In this document: positions 7,199 through 15,861 of the stretch, in pieces
Layout of the letters: every line of letters begins with the position of its first letter
Numbering within the stretch: the first letter of the stretch is position 1
DNA from: CAZHAC01 sp964383855
Lineage (GTDB): Bacteria > Chloroflexota > Dormibacteria > Dormibacterales > Dormibacteraceae
Reading direction: 5' to 3'
DNA length: 48,884 bases
NCBI GenBank assembly: GCA_964383855.1
Contig: CAYLIP010000014.1
Span: 1 to 48,884, forward strand
Program-made: the position numbers and the translations under genes
The notes under the pieces: generated by a model
What the model saw: only the letters and a program-made list of their open reading frames with translations
Database searches by the model: none
Told to the model about the DNA's origin: nothing

Positions 7199-8413
7199 TC
7201 AGCGGCGGATGTAGGGCCCGGGATCGACCGGCTGGCCGTTCCGGCGCAGCTCGAAGTGCAGGTGCGCCCCGGTCGAATTCCCGGTCGAGCCCTCGGTACC
7301 GATCGGCTGGCCACCCTGCAGGACCTGGCCCGTCCGGACCAGGACCGAGTCCAGGTGGCCGTAGAGCGTGTCGAAGCCGCCGGCATGGGCCAGCACCACG
7401 AAGTTCCCGTAGCCGCCGGCGTTGAATCCGGCGAGGACGACCGTGCCCGATGCCGCGGCAAGAACCGGCGTGCCCTCGGCGGTCGAGACGTCGAGACCGG
7501 TGTGGAAGTGCGCGAACCCGGCGAAGGGCGGCTCGAAGACGAGGCCGGTCGGTCCGAAGACCTGCGTCACGACGGCCCCCGGGAGCGGGTCGGCGAACTG
7601 CGGCGAGCCGCCCTCGGGCGCCTTGCCGCCGAGCAGCACGACCTGTTCCCAGACCGACTGGCTGGCCGCCGACGACGCCTCCGCCTGCTGGGCGGCGAGC
7701 GCCGCCGCGATGTAGGCGGCGGTGGCCGCGCTCTGCAGGCTGACCGAGGCGAGCTCGGCCCGGCTGGCGTCCAGCCTGGCCTGCAAGGCCTGGAGCGCCG
7801 CGGCTTGCTGGTCGTTGAGCTGGCGCAGGCGATCGGTCTTGGCCTGGAGTCCGTCCCGCGCCGACGCCTCCTGGGCCCGGCCCTCGGCCTCGCGCTTCTG
7901 GTCGGCGGCGACCTGCGCCTCATCTCGCGCCAGCTGCTGCTGCACCCCGCGCGCACGCCGGGCCGCCGACTCAAGGCCGCCCAGCTGAGACATCAGGTCC
8001 TGGAGGCTGCCCGACTGGGCCAGCTCCATGACCAGCGAGTCGGGCTCCACGTAGAGGGCGCGGGCCAGCCGGTCCAGCTCCCGTTTCTCGGCCGCGATCT
8101 GGCGCTCCAGCGCAGCCCTGCGCTCGGCGATCGCCGCCAGCTCGGCGTCCAGAGCGGCAACCCGGGCGTTGGCCTGGGCGAGCTGGGCGGTCAGCGCGTC
8201 CGCCTGCCGCCGGTTCTCGGCCAGCGCGTCGCTCAGCTGCTGCTGGGCCGAGAGGTTGGCGGCGATGGTGTCGCCAAGCTGCGCGCGCACGGCGGACAGC
8301 TGGGCCTGCCGCGCCCTTGCGGCGCTCAGGTCGGAGGAGGGGGCGGCCGCCACGGGCTGAATGGAGACGAGAAGAAGCCCAGCCAGGACGAGAAGTGGGG
8401 CGAGGCGGCGCAC
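7199..8413 (-). CDS. Secreted M23 peptidase with N-terminal coiled coil (EnvC-like)
   Basis: 404 aa. A signal peptide (VRRLAPLLVLAGLLLVSIQP, then VAAA) is followed by a long Ala/Gln/Arg-rich coiled coil (about residues 35-240) and a C-terminal LytM/M23 domain. The zinc ligands of active endopeptidases are present: HTGLD (His304, Asp308) and HLHFE (His386). It should therefore cleave peptidoglycan peptides or regulate a hydrolase outside the membrane. GTG 8413 is preferred because TAGCTT lies 8 nt upstream; TTG 8419 is an alternative two codons earlier. It is the last gene of a minus-strand envelope operon, after a response regulator and a FemABX protein. Confidence 0.88.
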   Translation of the reverse strand: MRRLAPLLVLAGLLLVSIQPVAAAPSSDLSAARARQAQLSAVRAQLGDTIAANLSAQQQLSDALAENRRQADALTAQLAQANARVAALDAELAAIAERRAALERQIAAEKRELDRLARALYVEPDSLVMELAQSGSLQDLMSQLGGLESAARRARGVQQQLARDEAQVAADQKREAEGRAQEASARDGLQAKTDRLRQLNDQQAAALQALQARLDASRAELASVSLQSAATAAYIAAALAAQQAEASSAASQSVWEQVVLLGGKAPEGGSPQFADPLPGAVVTQVFGPTGLVFEPPFAGFAHFHTGLDVSTAEGTPVLAAASGTVVLAGFNAGGYGNFVVLAHAGGFDTLYGHLDSVLVRTGQVLQGGQPIGTEGSTGNSTGAHLHFELRRNGQPVDPGPYIRR

Positions 8414-8478
8414 TGGCAACGAAGCTAGGTTCGGTGCCAGCGATACCTAGACCTTTGTGGTCAACGTCTGTTCAGGTT

Positions 8479-8504
8479 CGGCGGCGATTCAATGCCCGCC
8501 GCCG
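8479..8504 (-). terminator. Perfect stem-loop between the regulator and the M23 gene
   Basis: CGGCGGCG at 8479-8486 pairs perfectly with CGCCGCCG at 8497-8504 across a 10-nt loop, just after the response-regulator stop at 8508. No U-run follows. It may attenuate read-through into the M23 gene or simply protect the upstream mRNA. Confidence 0.45.
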
Positions 8505-8507
8505 CGT

Positions 8508-9239
8508 TCAGCTGCCGGGGCGCGCGTTGGTGAAGCGGTAGCCGATTCCGGGCACGGCCAGGATGTAGAACGGACGCGCCGGCTGGGGCTCGATCTTGCG
8601 CCGCAGGTTGCGGATGTGGACGTCGATCACCCGCGTCTCGATCGGGTACTCGTAGCCCCAGATGGTGTTCAGGATCTTCTCCCGGCTCAGGACCTTGCCC
8701 GCGTTCTGAGCGAGGTGGGCCAGAAGGTCGAACTCGGTGTGGGTGAGGTCGATCTCGTCTCCGGACCGCATCACCCGCCGCTCGTTGACGTCGATCACCA
8801 GGTCCTTGAACTCCATGCGGCCGCGGTTGTAGTCGAAGGACTCGATCCGCGCCTTGCGGAGATGGGCGGCCACCCGGGCCAGCAATTCCCGCAGCCGCAG
8901 CGGCTTGACGACGTAGTCGTCGGCGCCGATCTCGAGGCCGACCACCACGTCGATCTCGTCGGACCGCGAGCTGACCATGATGATCGGCGTCGAGCCGTCC
9001 AGCTTGCGCAGTTCCCGACACACGTCGAAGCCGGACTGGTCGGGCAGCGCGACCTCGAGCAGAACCGCGCTCGGGCGTTGCTCCTCGAACTCGCGGATGG
9101 CGTCGGCGCCGGTCTCCGCTTCGATGACGTCGAAGCCGTCCTGCTCGCAGGCGAGCCGCACGTCGCGCCGCACCGTCGCCTCCGGATCCACGATCAGCAC
9201 CTTTCGGGGCGGCGCGTCCGGGCTCTCGGTCTGGCTCAT
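8508..9239 (-). CDS. OmpR-family response regulator with Glu at the phospho-acceptor site
   Basis: 243 aa: a receiver domain (about 13-125) and an OmpR/PhoB winged helix (about 145-238: LTHTEFDLLAHLAQNAGKVL, TRVIDVHIRNLRRKIEP, GIGYRF). In the receiver the Asp that is normally phosphorylated is Glu62 (LLEVALPD instead of LLDxxLP), and the acidic pair is Asp18-Pro-Glu20. The switch Ser90 and Lys112 are kept. This predicts loss of ordinary phosphorylation and possibly a constitutively active form. ATG 9239 is chosen over TTG 9245. No histidine kinase is adjacent. It is cotranscribed with FemABX and M23 wall genes. Confidence 0.9.
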   Translation of the reverse strand: MSQTESPDAPPRKVLIVDPEATVRRDVRLACEQDGFDVIEAETGADAIREFEEQRPSAVLLEVALPDQSGFDVCRELRKLDGSTPIIMVSSRSDEIDVVVGLEIGADDYVVKPLRLRELLARVAAHLRKARIESFDYNRGRMEFKDLVIDVNERRVMRSGDEIDLTHTEFDLLAHLAQNAGKVLSREKILNTIWGYEYPIETRVIDVHIRNLRRKIEPQPARPFYILAVPGIGYRFTNARPGS

Positions 9240-9266
9240 TCCCAATTAAGAGACATGGAAGATTTG

Positions 9267-10256
9267 TTAGCGGATGTTACGCAACTTACCCAGTCTGCGC
9301 ATCCCCTTTCGAAGCAGGCCTTGTCGAAGCAGGCTCCTTCGAAAAAGGTCGGCGAGGTCGATCAGGGCCGCGCCCGCCGGCCTGAGCGCCAGGTCCCAGG
9401 CGCCGCAGTAGGCCACGAGGTCGCCGCCGAAACCGGTCTTGAACTGCCAGAGCCCGTGCCAGGGATGGTTCGGGTCGTCATCCGGCGGAACCCCCCAGAG
9501 GTCGTAGTCGGCACAGCCCGCGGCGCGGGCGTCGCGCATGGCCGCCCACTGGACGGCGTAGGTCGGCATCAGCTCCCGGCGCTCGCCGCTGGAGCCGCCG
9601 AAGAGGTACGTGGCACGCCCGGCGAACCGGGCCACCATGATCGCCGCCAGGGCCGCGCCCTCGTGCCGGGCGACGTAGACATGGCAGTCGGGCAGCCGGC
9701 TCAGCCTCCGCTCGTAGGCCTCGAGCGCGGCGGCCGAGATGCCCTGGCGGAGGGCGGTCTGGGCGTGCTGCCGGTCGAGCTCACGCGGATCGTCTTCAAT
9801 CCGCACCTCGACCCCGCGCTTGAGCGCGAGCCTGATGTTGTACCGGTGCTTGGACTTGAAGCCGGCCAGCAGTTCCTCGTCGCCGGCCAGGCGCACGACG
9901 CGCGTCTGCGGGGGCTGCAGCGTGGGTGCGGGATGAAAGCCGCGCGATCGCAGCTCTTCGGCAAACTCGGGCGGCGCCTCGGGCTCGACCCGGAGCCGCG
10001 CCAGTCCGCTCGCCCGAGCCCAGGCCACCAGCGCATCGAGGGCGGCCGGCGATGCGGGCACCGGTCCCCGCGGAACGTAGGCCCAGCGGCCGGGCCCGCG
10101 CCCGGCCACCAGCACGGTGGCCGCCGCCGGTCCGAGGTCTAGCCTCTGGGCGGCCCAGCCCTCCGCATCCTGCACCTCGCCGTAGCCCCAGCTCTGGAGC
10201 AGCGGCGCGGGGCCGCCGGCCTCGAGCGCAAGCTCGCGGAGCCGGGCGTCCCACAA
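9267..10256 (-). CDS. FemABX-family peptidoglycan-bridge aminoacyltransferase
   Basis: 329-aa protein with two GNAT-like halves. Recognisable family features are the central FKSKHRYNIRLALKRGVEV block and the C-terminal YDLWGVPPDDDPNHPWHGLW and QFKTGFGGD motifs. Family members transfer amino acids from aminoacyl-tRNA to the lipid II stem peptide, forming or starting the interpeptide bridge. The amino acid used cannot be read from the sequence. The start is TTG 10256, 14 bp after the histidine phosphatase. This and the non-DAP motif of MurE both hint at a bridged peptidoglycan. Confidence 0.85.
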   Translation of the reverse strand: MWDARLRELALEAGGPAPLLQSWGYGEVQDAEGWAAQRLDLGPAAATVLVAGRGPGRWAYVPRGPVPASPAALDALVAWARASGLARLRVEPEAPPEFAEELRSRGFHPAPTLQPPQTRVVRLAGDEELLAGFKSKHRYNIRLALKRGVEVRIEDDPRELDRQHAQTALRQGISAAALEAYERRLSRLPDCHVYVARHEGAALAAIMVARFAGRATYLFGGSSGERRELMPTYAVQWAAMRDARAAGCADYDLWGVPPDDDPNHPWHGLWQFKTGFGGDLVAYCGAWDLALRPAGAALIDLADLFRRSLLRQGLLRKGMRRLGKLRNIR

Positions 10257-10270
10257 TTCTGGCCGGGCGC

Positions 10271-10996
10271 TCAGTAGCTGCCTCCCAGCCCGCCGCTGCG
10301 CTCGCGCCGAGAGGTGTAGGCGTGCTCGCCGGCGACCAGGTGGCAGGTGTCGTTGACCCCCGCGATGGCCGACCGGTTGGGTCCCTTGAACAGGGTCGAG
10401 ATCGAGCAGTTGTCGATCACGAAGGGGAAGAGTCCGTCACTGCCGCTCCTGAAGAGCCGGCCGAGCGAGACCTGGATCACGCCGCCGTGGGTCACGACCA
10501 GGCTTTCCCCGTCGGGATGGCGCTCGGCGATGGCGTCGACCGCCGCGTTGACGCGGGCCTCGAACGGACGCGCGCCCTCGGCGCCGGGCGGGATGTCCCA
10601 GGAAGGCAGCTCGCGCCAGCGGGCCCACTCCTGCGGATATCGCTCGACTATCTCCTCGGTCCGCAGCCCCTCCCACTCTCCGAGCGCCACCTCCCTCAAC
10701 TCCGGCATCAGGACCGGCGGCCGTCCGATCACCTCGGCGATCGCCTCCGCGGTCGCGCGCGCCCGGTCGAGGTCGCTGCAGTAGAAGCCCTCGATCTGCC
10801 TGCCCGCCAGCCTGGCCGCCAGCCTCCGCGCCTGCTCCCGGCCGAGACTGGACAGCGGCGGATCGAGCTGTCCCTGGATCCTCCGCTCGTCATTCCACGT
10901 CGATTGGCCATGGCGGATGAGCAGGAGGCGGGCCGGATTGGGAGGGCGGGTGCCGGGCGGGTCGGGCGGCGTGGCCCGGCTGCCCGGAATCGACAT
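10271..10996 (-). CDS. Histidine phosphatase superfamily protein (phosphoglycerate mutase-like)
   Basis: 241 aa. The catalytic LLLIRHGQSTWNDERRIQG is near the N-terminus, the acid Glu lies in LREVALGEWEG, and the second catalytic His is in SLVVTHGGV. The first 20 residues are a Pro-rich extension. Such enzymes are cofactor-independent of metals and dephosphorylate small molecules or act as GpmB/CobC-like phosphatases; the substrate is unknown. It heads the minus-strand operon and has its own promoter-like sequence upstream. Confidence 0.88.
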   Translation of the reverse strand: MSIPGSRATPPDPPGTRPPNPARLLLIRHGQSTWNDERRIQGQLDPPLSSLGREQARRLAARLAGRQIEGFYCSDLDRARATAEAIAEVIGRPPVLMPELREVALGEWEGLRTEEIVERYPQEWARWRELPSWDIPPGAEGARPFEARVNAAVDAIAERHPDGESLVVTHGGVIQVSLGRLFRSGSDGLFPFVIDNCSISTLFKGPNRSAIAGVNDTCHLVAGEHAYTSRRERSGGLGGSY

Positions 10997-11005
10997 CTTC
11001 CGCTT

Positions 11006-11035
11006 TCTATACTAGCCTTAACCGCGTTCGCCCAA
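11006..11035 (-). promoter_or_regulatory. Promoter candidate for the histidine phosphatase operon
   Basis: On the minus strand, TTGGGC (11030-11035) and TATAGA (11006-11011) are separated by 18 bp. The -10 ends 9 nt before the ATG at 10996, so the transcript would have almost no leader. On the plus strand the same 95-bp divergent gap has TAATAC at 11064-11069, a possible -10 for the DUF4388 gene. Confidence 0.5.
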
Positions 11036-11091
11036 GGTCGGGTGCGTAGTCGCACGCCAAAACTAATACGCGAGGACTTTCAAACACCACT

Positions 11092-12821
11092 TTGCAGTCA
11101 ACCGGCTCGCTCAACGACACCAATCTGAGGACGCTCCTGGAGACCGCGCAATCGGAGCGCGCGACGGGAACGCTCAACGTTCGCAACGGCGGCGGTGGCA
11201 GCTGCACGCTCTATTTCCTGTTTGGCCACCTGTTTCACGCCGTCGGCGAGGGCACGCTGGGCGACGACGCGGTGGTCAAGGCTCTCGGCTGGTCGGTCGG
11301 CGAGTTCGATTACGACCCCAAGGCCAAGCTCCCGGCCGACGAGACGGTGCGCGGGTCTATCTCCGAGCTGGTCGCCCAGGCGGAGACGAACCCGCAGCCC
11401 GCGCACGAGCCGGAGCCGGAGCCGGAGCCGGTTTCCGAGCCGGTGGCGGAGGAGAAGCATGAGGAACCAGCGCCTGAGCCTGAGCCGGAACCCGAACCGG
11501 AGCCTGAGCCCCAGCCCATCGTCGAGGTGCCCCCGGCCCCGGAACCCGTTCATGAGGAGCCGCCAGCCGAGGCTCCGGCCGCGGAGAGCCGGGCGCCCGA
11601 GGTGCATCGGGGCGTGAAGCACAGGCCTTCGCCGAAGCACGGTCGGGAGCCGATCCCGGTCCCCGCGGGCCAGGTCATCTACGACTCCCTCAAGACCTCC
11701 TTCGTCGACTTCCCGCGCCTGGTCACGACCCTCGAGCGCGAGGGCTACACCGGGTACGTCCGCCTGCTCACGGAAGAGGCGGCGGGCCTGATCCTGTTCA
11801 AGGACGGCGCCGCCCTCGAATGCGCGTACGACGCCGGTCCGGATCCGGGCCTGACGCTGGGGACCGAGGCGCTGATCCAGTTCAACGACGCGGTCACCAA
11901 TGGCGAGGGCATCCTCGACGTCGTCTCCCTGAGCGGCGAGCTGGTCAACGGCCTCTACGAGCTGACCGTGGCCAAGCCCATGTACTCGGACCTCTACGCC
12001 TCCTGGGTCGACCCCGACGCCCTGCTCAAGTTCCTCGAGAAGCGCAAGCTGAGCGGCAGCGTGATGGTGCGCGCGGGCGGCAACACCGGCGTCATCATCC
12101 TCACCGACGGCGTCCTCACCGGCGCCTACACGAGCGACTCGCGCGACATCTCGGACAACGCCCAGGGCGTGCTCAAGATCTGCGACGACCGCGACGCCGT
12201 GATCGAGGTGAAGGCGGCCAAGGACAGCGAGCACCGCCCGCTCGACGTGGACGCCATCGTCGGCAGCCGCAAGATCCCGACCGGTACCACGCAGGTTGCG
12301 ATGCCCGTCTACCGGCCGGAGCCGGAGGTGGCACCGGCCCCGGCGCCGCCACCTGAGCCCGCGGTCAGCACCCAGCCCAACATTCCGGCCTTCACCGCGC
12401 CCGCTCCATCGCCGCCGGCCTGGCAGCCGGAGGTGCCGGCGCCGGTGCCGGCCGAGNNNNNNNNNNNNNNNNNNNNNNNNNNNNNNNNNNNNNNNNNNNN
12501 NNNNNNNNNNNNNNNNNNNNNNNNNNNNNNNNNNNNNNNNNNNNNNNNNNNNNNNNGCCGGCCGAGATGCCCGCCGCCCCCGCGCCGGGAGGCACCGACT
12601 GGGAGACCGTCATCGCCGACCTTCAGGCCATCACCGACGAGGACCTCGGCAACCGCTCGCGCAAGGTCAAGGACCTGCTCGGGGCCTCCGACCGATCCGC
12701 TGCTGGGCTCGAGTCCACCATTGAGCAGATCCCCAGCATCTCCATCCTGTTCGTCGACTCGTCGCGTTTGGAGCTGCTGGCCCAGAAGCTGAGAGCGAGA
12801 CTGCACGAGTACCTGGGCTAG
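11092..12821 (+). CDS. DUF4388 (PatA-like N-domain) protein, interrupted by a scaffold gap
   Basis: The N-terminal 75 residues (GSLNDTNLRTLLETAQSERA, then GTLNVRN, LYFLFGHLFHAV) match the DUF4388/PatA-N family, found in signalling and polarity proteins. A Glu-Pro-rich linker follows (about 100-180), then two further related segments (YTGYVRLLTEEAAGLILFKD; LSGSVMVRAGGNTGVIILTD), a Pro/Ala-rich linker containing 100 Ns, and a helical C-terminus. The frame changes across the Ns, but both flanks carry GCCGGCCGAG, and joining them there restores one frame to the stop at 12821. The start is TTG 11092, with GAGG about 16 nt upstream. The biochemical role is unknown. Confidence 0.7.
12457..12556. other. 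Scaffold gap (100 N) in the DUF4388 gene
   Basis: A run of exactly 100 N, a conventional filler for unknown length. The ten bases before it (allowing for one upstream base) and the ten after it (12557-12566) read the same: GCCGGCCGAG. Merging the two copies keeps the Pro/Ala-rich linker in frame, so little or nothing may be missing, or a repeat may have collapsed. Confidence 0.85.
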
Positions 12822-14424
12822 CCGAATCGCCCTGGCCGCGATTGCGGCGTCCGCGCTCCTGACCGGCTGCGACACTCCGCCCCAGATCGTCGAGATCTCC
12901 CCGGACCGCAACGCCACCCAGGTCGCCAGCAACGCGCCTGTCCGGATCGGATTCGACCGGGCCGTCGACCGGGATTCGGTGGCCGCGCATTTTTCGGTGC
13001 GGCCGGCGGTGGCGGGCACGGTCTCCTGGGAGCGCAATCAGCTGGTGTTCACGCACGCTCCCTTTCGCGCCTCGACCGCGTACACGGTGCGCCTGGGGGC
13101 CGGCTATCGCGACCTTCGCGGCCATCCCAACCAGCTCAGCCACAGCTGGAGGTTTCTGACCGAGGCGCCACCCTCGGTCACGGGCTCCACGCCCTCCGCT
13201 CGGGAGCGGAACGTCGACCCGGCCGGCTACATAAGCCTTCAGTTCACGCGGGAGATGGACATCGGGTCGCTGCAGTCGGCGGTCAGCATCTCGCCCTTGG
13301 TCCCCATCACCGTGCGCCGCGACCCGAGCGACGCCAGGCGCGCGATCGTCGCCCCCATCTCGCTTCTCGACCCCGGGTCCGCCTATGCGGTGACGGTGAC
13401 CCGCGACGCCCGGGACGTGGACGGCAATCCGCTGGCGGCCGGCGTTTCCGTCGATTTCAACACCGGCCCCCAGCGTCCCCTTCGGCACTGGATCACCTTC
13501 CTCGCCCAGGGGTCGGACGCCGCCGCCGGCATCTGGCTCGTCGACGAAGCCAGGATTCCGCGGCAGGTCGCCGGGCTGGCCGCCGACGGCTTCGCCTGGT
13601 CGCAGGACGACACCCGGCTGCTGGCCCGCTCGACCGGCGGTGTCTGGTCGGACAAGGAGATCGGCGGCGCCTCCAGGACGCTCCCCTTCCGCGCCGAATG
13701 GGCCGCCTACCTGGGTCCCGGCCTCGGGTACGCGTACCTTGACCGGGGCCGGTTGAGCGTCGCCTCGCCGAACGGCTCGGTCACCGCCGTCGACCACGAC
13801 GTGAGCAGCGTGGCGGTCTCGCCGGAGGGCGGGCGGCTCGCGTACGTGACCGCGGCCGGGGGGACGCCCGGAAAGCCGGGCAGCCAGGTCTTTGGGTACA
13901 CGGTCGAGCTCCGGTCCCGCTACAGGCTCGCCTCGGAAACCGAGCCGGTCGACTCGGTGGCGTGGGCCCCGGACGCCTCCCGGCTCGCCTACCGGTTGCT
14001 CGCTCCCAACCCCTTGCAGTCCTCGATCCGGGTCAAGAACCTGACCGGCCAGGGCGCCACGACCACCGTCGCCATCGGCGAGGTCGACGCCCCGCGCTGG
14101 CAGGCCGACTCACGCCATCTGATCCTGTCGGCCACCGTGTCCGATGCCGGATCGCCGCATTCACGCCCCTTCCGGGTGTCCGCCACCGAAGCGGCGGCCC
14201 GGGCCCTGGCCGCCGACCAGGCGATTCCCATCCCGGCCGGCGCCGAGGTGCGCGACCCGCTGCCCTCGCCGGACGGCCACCAGCTGGCCTTCCTCCAGCC
14301 CACCCCGGGTGGCGACCAGGTCTGGATCATGAACCTGGACGGCAGCGGCTTCGGGCCGCTGACCGCCTACGAACCGGTCTCCTTCCCCTACTCCTGCCGC
14401 GCCCCGGCCTGGACGCAGGCCTGA
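12805..14424 (+). CDS. Lipoprotein with Ig-like domains and a TolB/WD40-type beta-propeller; start unclear
   Basis: The reading frame encodes a lipoprotein signal, RIALAAIAASALLTGC, whose lipobox Cys is encoded at 12868. Two Big_5/SbsA-type Ig-like domains follow (APVRIGFDRAVDRDSV; ISLQFTREMDIGSLQSAV), then propeller blades with VSSVAVSPEGGRLAYV, VAWAPDASRLAYR and PSPDGHQLAFLQ. No ATG, GTG or TTG exists between the in-frame stop at 12790-12792 and the lipobox; the first is GTG 12979, which would remove the signal. ACG 12805, used here, or CTG 12832 are possible, or a base is wrong near the gap. The last 37 bp overlap the convergent MshA-like gene. Probably exported and membrane-anchored; role unknown. 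Confidence 0.75.
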   Translation, partial: TSTWASRIALAAIAASALLTGCDTPPQIVEISPDRNATQVASNAPVRIGFDRAVDRDSVAAHFSVRPAVAGTVSWERNQLVFTHAPFRASTAYTVRLGAGYRDLRGHPNQLSHSWRFLTEAPPSVTGSTPSARERNVDPAGYISLQFTREMDIGSLQSAVSISPLVPITVRRDPSDARRAIVAPISLLDPGSAYAVTVTRDARDVDGNPLAAGVSVDFNTGPQRPLRHWITFLAQGSDAAAGIWLVDEARIPRQVAGLAADGFAWSQDDTRLLARSTGGVWSDKEIGGASRTLPFRAEWAAYLGPGLGYAYLDRGRLSVASPNGSVTAVDHDVSSVAVSPEGGRLAYVTAAGGTPGKPGSQVFGYTVELRSRYRLASETEPVDSVAWAPDASRLAYRLLAPNPLQSSIRVKNLTGQGATTTVAIGEVDAPRWQADSRHLILSATVSDAGSPHSRPFRVSATEAAARALAADQAIPIPAGAEVRDPLPSPDGHQLAFLQPTPGGDQVWIMNLDGSGFGPLTAYEPVSFPYSCRAPAWTQA

Positions 14425-15719
14425 TCGCTCGCGTCGAAGCCCAGCGGTTCCTCGAGTAGGTCAGCGTAGAGAGCGGCCAGGCGGTGTCCGGTCCGCCCCC
14501 AGCTGAAGCGCTGAGCCAGGAGCCGGGCCCGGCGGCCCATCTGCTCCGACAGCTCGGGGCTGTCAAGGAGAGCCCGCAGGCGGCTGGCCCAGGCCTCGGG
14601 CGCGTGCGAGGGCACCAGGTGACCGGTGACCTCGTCGCGCACCACCGAGGCCAGGCCGGCCACGTCGGCGGCGATCACCGGGCAGCCGCAGGCCTGCGCC
14701 TCCAGCCCCACCAGCCCGAACGACTCGCTGTAGGAGGGCATGAGCAGGACCTCGGCCGCCGAGTAGTACAGGCAGAGCTCCTCCTGGTCGACCGAGCCCC
14801 TGAAGCTGACCCGGCCGGCGATGCCGAGCTCTCGCGCGATGGCCTGCAGGCGGGCCTGCTCGCTCTCGCCACCATTGGTGCGGCTGTCGTCGCCGAGCAC
14901 GACCAGGACCGCGTCGGGGTGCTCCGCCGAGACGAGCGCAAAGGCCCGGATCGCGACCTCGGCACCCTTCAGCCGTTCCAGCCGGCCGGCGAAGAGAACC
15001 GGCCGCCGGCCCTCGAGACCGATCTCGCGACGCGCCGTAAAACGTGGAACAGGCTGGAAGGCATCGAGGTCGACGCCGGGCGCCACCACCGCGATCCGGT
15101 CGGGACCGACGCCGTAGGCCTGCCGGAGATCGTCGCCCTCTGACACCGTGCTCACCACGAGCAGGTCTGCGCTGCGAGCCAGCTCGGCCTCGACCAGCTC
15201 CCGGACGCCGGGCTCCGGCTGGTCCCCCGGCGCCAGGCTTCGGTTCTTGACCAGGGCCAGGGTGTGAGCTGTGTGCGCCCAGGGCGCGCGCCACAGGGGC
15301 CTCAGCCGGGAGGCGGCGGCACCCGACAGCCAGTAGTGAGAGTGGATGACGTCGTAGCTGACGCCATCGGCGGCGGCGAAGGTTGCGATGCCCTCGGCGA
15401 AGTTCTCGACCTGGCTCACCAGGTCGTATTTGTCGAGGCCGGGGGCGCCGGCGGGAACGCTGACGATTCGGACCGCGGGACCAAGGTTTTCGACGGTGAC
15501 GGGCCCCCCCTCGGGGACCCGGGTGAAGACGTCGCTGGCGATGCCCTGCGCGGCAAAGGCGGCGCAGCACTCGCGCACGTAGACGTTGAGGCCACCGTTG
15601 GCGCCCCGCCCGAGAGCACCGGTTGGAGAGGTGTGCATTGAGAGCACGGCCACGCGCAGGGCGCGCGGCAGCAACGTTGCGCTGGGGGCGAGATCAGCCA
15701 CGGTACGCCGGTCTCCCAT
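14388..15719 (-). CDS. GT4 glycosyltransferase similar to MshA and sucrose-phosphate synthases
   Basis: 443 aa. The N-terminal SMHTSPTGALGRGANGGLNV resembles the opening of MshA (D-inositol-3-phosphate glycosyltransferase). Also present are DVIHSHYWLSG, FAGRLERLKG and the EX7E motif ESFGLVGLE in PSYSESFGLVGLEAQACG. MshA makes the mycothiol precursor in Actinobacteria, but the same subgroup contains sucrose and other glycoside synthases, and no other mycothiol gene is present here, so the substrate stays open. The start is ATG 15719. A parS-like 16-mer (15036-15051) lies inside the coding sequence. Confidence 0.8.
   Translation of the reverse strand: MGDRRTVADLAPSATLLPRALRVAVLSMHTSPTGALGRGANGGLNVYVRECCAAFAAQGIASDVFTRVPEGGPVTVENLGPAVRIVSVPAGAPGLDKYDLVSQVENFAEGIATFAAADGVSYDVIHSHYWLSGAAASRLRPLWRAPWAHTAHTLALVKNRSLAPGDQPEPGVRELVEAELARSADLLVVSTVSEGDDLRQAYGVGPDRIAVVAPGVDLDAFQPVPRFTARREIGLEGRRPVLFAGRLERLKGAEVAIRAFALVSAEHPDAVLVVLGDDSRTNGGESEQARLQAIARELGIAGRVSFRGSVDQEELCLYYSAAEVLLMPSYSESFGLVGLEAQACGCPVIAADVAGLASVVRDEVTGHLVPSHAPEAWASRLRALLDSPELSEQMGRRARLLAQRFSWGRTGHRLAALYADLLEEPLGFDASDQACVQAGARQE
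15036..15051 (+). promoter_or_regulatory. parS-like site inside the MshA-like gene
   Basis: CGTAAAACGTGGAACA matches the other three window copies in the 14-bp core GTAAAACGTGGAAC; only the first base differs from TGT. The site lies in codons for PRFTARR of the glycosyltransferase, so the match is not explained by protein conservation. Confidence 0.65.
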
Positions 15720-15814
15720 CGAGCCAGCGGCGTGACGAGCAAGTCAGCGGGGATGCGGAGACCGGCGACACACTGCTCATTCCGGTTTAAAAACCTACCC
15801 TCTGATCGCCTATT

Positions 15815-15854
15815 CCCGCTCGAACGGGTTCGGCCAGGGGCGTGGTCGAGCGGG
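15815..15854 (+). promoter_or_regulatory. 9-bp inverted repeat upstream of cytochrome c
   Basis: CCCGCTCGA (15815-15823) and TCGAGCGGG (15846-15854) form a perfect inverted repeat with a 22-nt loop, 19 nt before the cytochrome start. It lies in the 154-bp divergent gap where a -35 and regulator sites would be expected, so an operator is as likely as an RNA hairpin. The rest of the gap contains GGTTTAAAAACC-like A/T-rich sequence near 15785 and nothing else recognised. Confidence 0.45.
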
Positions 15855-15861
15855 CCGCGTC

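Noticed and set aside
11400..11520. GAGCCGGAGCCG-type short repeats as a possible CRISPR or microsatellite
   Set aside because: They are simple codon repeats of a Glu-Pro-rich linker in the DUF4388 protein; there are no spacers.
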